NCBI GenBank assembly: GCA_021811925.1
Contig: JAKAPY010000129.1
Location: 1-5,288, forward strand
Direction: 5' to 3'
DNA from: Thermoplasmata archaeon
GTDB lineage: Archaea > Thermoplasmatota > Thermoplasmata > Sysuiplasmatales > Sysuiplasmataceae
Length of the DNA: 5,288 nt
The stretch's first letter is position 1. The number at the start of each line of letters is the position of its first letter. Below the pieces are notes generated by a model. That model was not told the DNA's origin. It saw only the letters and a program-made list of their open reading frames with translations, and made no database searches. The translations under genes were made by a program, and so were the position numbers. This document shows positions 5,091 to 5,288 of the stretch, piece by piece.

Positions 5091-5288
5091 GTGGCAGCTA
5101 CGCGACTCTCAGATTTGCCTGACTCGGGTGCATTCGATGCAATCAACCTTGTGCTGAAGAAGGTGGAACGCGGGGAGAGGATAATCTCACTCGCAGTGGG
5201 TGAGCCGACATACGACACACCGGCCGATATCATCGATGCCGCCTACAGAGGCAGGAAGGATGGAAAGACCCATTACACGTCAGCATCC
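5091..5288 (+). CDS. Pyridoxal-phosphate aminotransferase, class I/II (N-terminal part)
   Basis: The first 66 residues are visible before the right edge. The pattern I-I-S-L-A-V-G-E-P-T-Y-D-T-P (31-44), then I-I-D-A-A, and K-T-H-Y-T (59-63) is the N-terminal signature of fold-type I aspartate-aminotransferase-like enzymes, where G-E-P-x-x-D/x-T-P and T-H-Y-T precede the cofactor domain. Such enzymes move amino groups between amino acids and 2-oxo acids in the cytosol. The catalytic Lys and substrate-specificity residues are out of view, so the substrate is not assignable. An in-frame TAA at 5079-5081 makes GTG 5091 the first start, with AGGGG (5081-5085) five nt upstream as a ribosome-binding site. 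It follows the receiver-like gene by 92 nt and probably has its own promoter. Confidence 0.9.
   Translation, partial: MAATRLSDLPDSGAFDAINLVLKKVERGERIISLAVGEPTYDTPADIIDAAYRGRKDGKTHYTSAS

Overview
The window reads as archaeal DNA, most likely a euryarchaeal or Thermoplasmata-type genome of moderate GC. The grounds are frequent AGG arginine and ATA isoleucine codons, GTG as well as ATG starts, short GTGA or GTGATC ribosome-binding motifs, TATA-like boxes upstream of genes, and a DUF998 membrane protein, a family common in archaea. The lineage is an inference; there is no rRNA or other marker here. I see no tRNA, CRISPR array, insertion sequence or integrase.

Layout, left to right. (1) The C-terminal part of a polytopic membrane protein on +, resembling an ABC-2-type export permease and cut by the left edge. 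It converges, with a 24-nt gap, on (2) a three-gene minus-strand operon running right to left: a PadR-family repressor (about 3225 to 2674), a DrrA-type ABC ATPase with a DUF4162 tail (2640 to 1594) and a DrrB-type ABC-2 permease (1588 to 668). This is a standard PadR-controlled multidrug or lipid exporter cassette. (3) A divergent intergenic region, roughly 3226-3378, holds two different palindromic elements and TATA-like boxes for both directions. (4) Two small plus-strand membrane protein genes follow: an unrecognised 4-TM protein (3379-3858) and a DUF998 protein (3903-4496), probably co-transcribed. (5) A stand-alone receiver-like protein (4606-4998) has Gly where the phospho-acceptor Asp should be. 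(6) The N-terminus of a class I aminotransferase (5091 to the right edge) sits behind a perfect 8-bp inverted repeat.

Functional reading: PadR would sense a toxic or lipophilic compound and release repression of the DrrAB exporter. The divergent membrane genes share the control region and may belong to the same envelope-stress response, but that is inference. The receiver-like gene and the aminotransferase look like separate units. Nothing here is clearly a new system. The most unusual items are the degenerate receiver, the palindromes in the divergent promoter region, and the unrecognised 4-TM protein beside DUF998.
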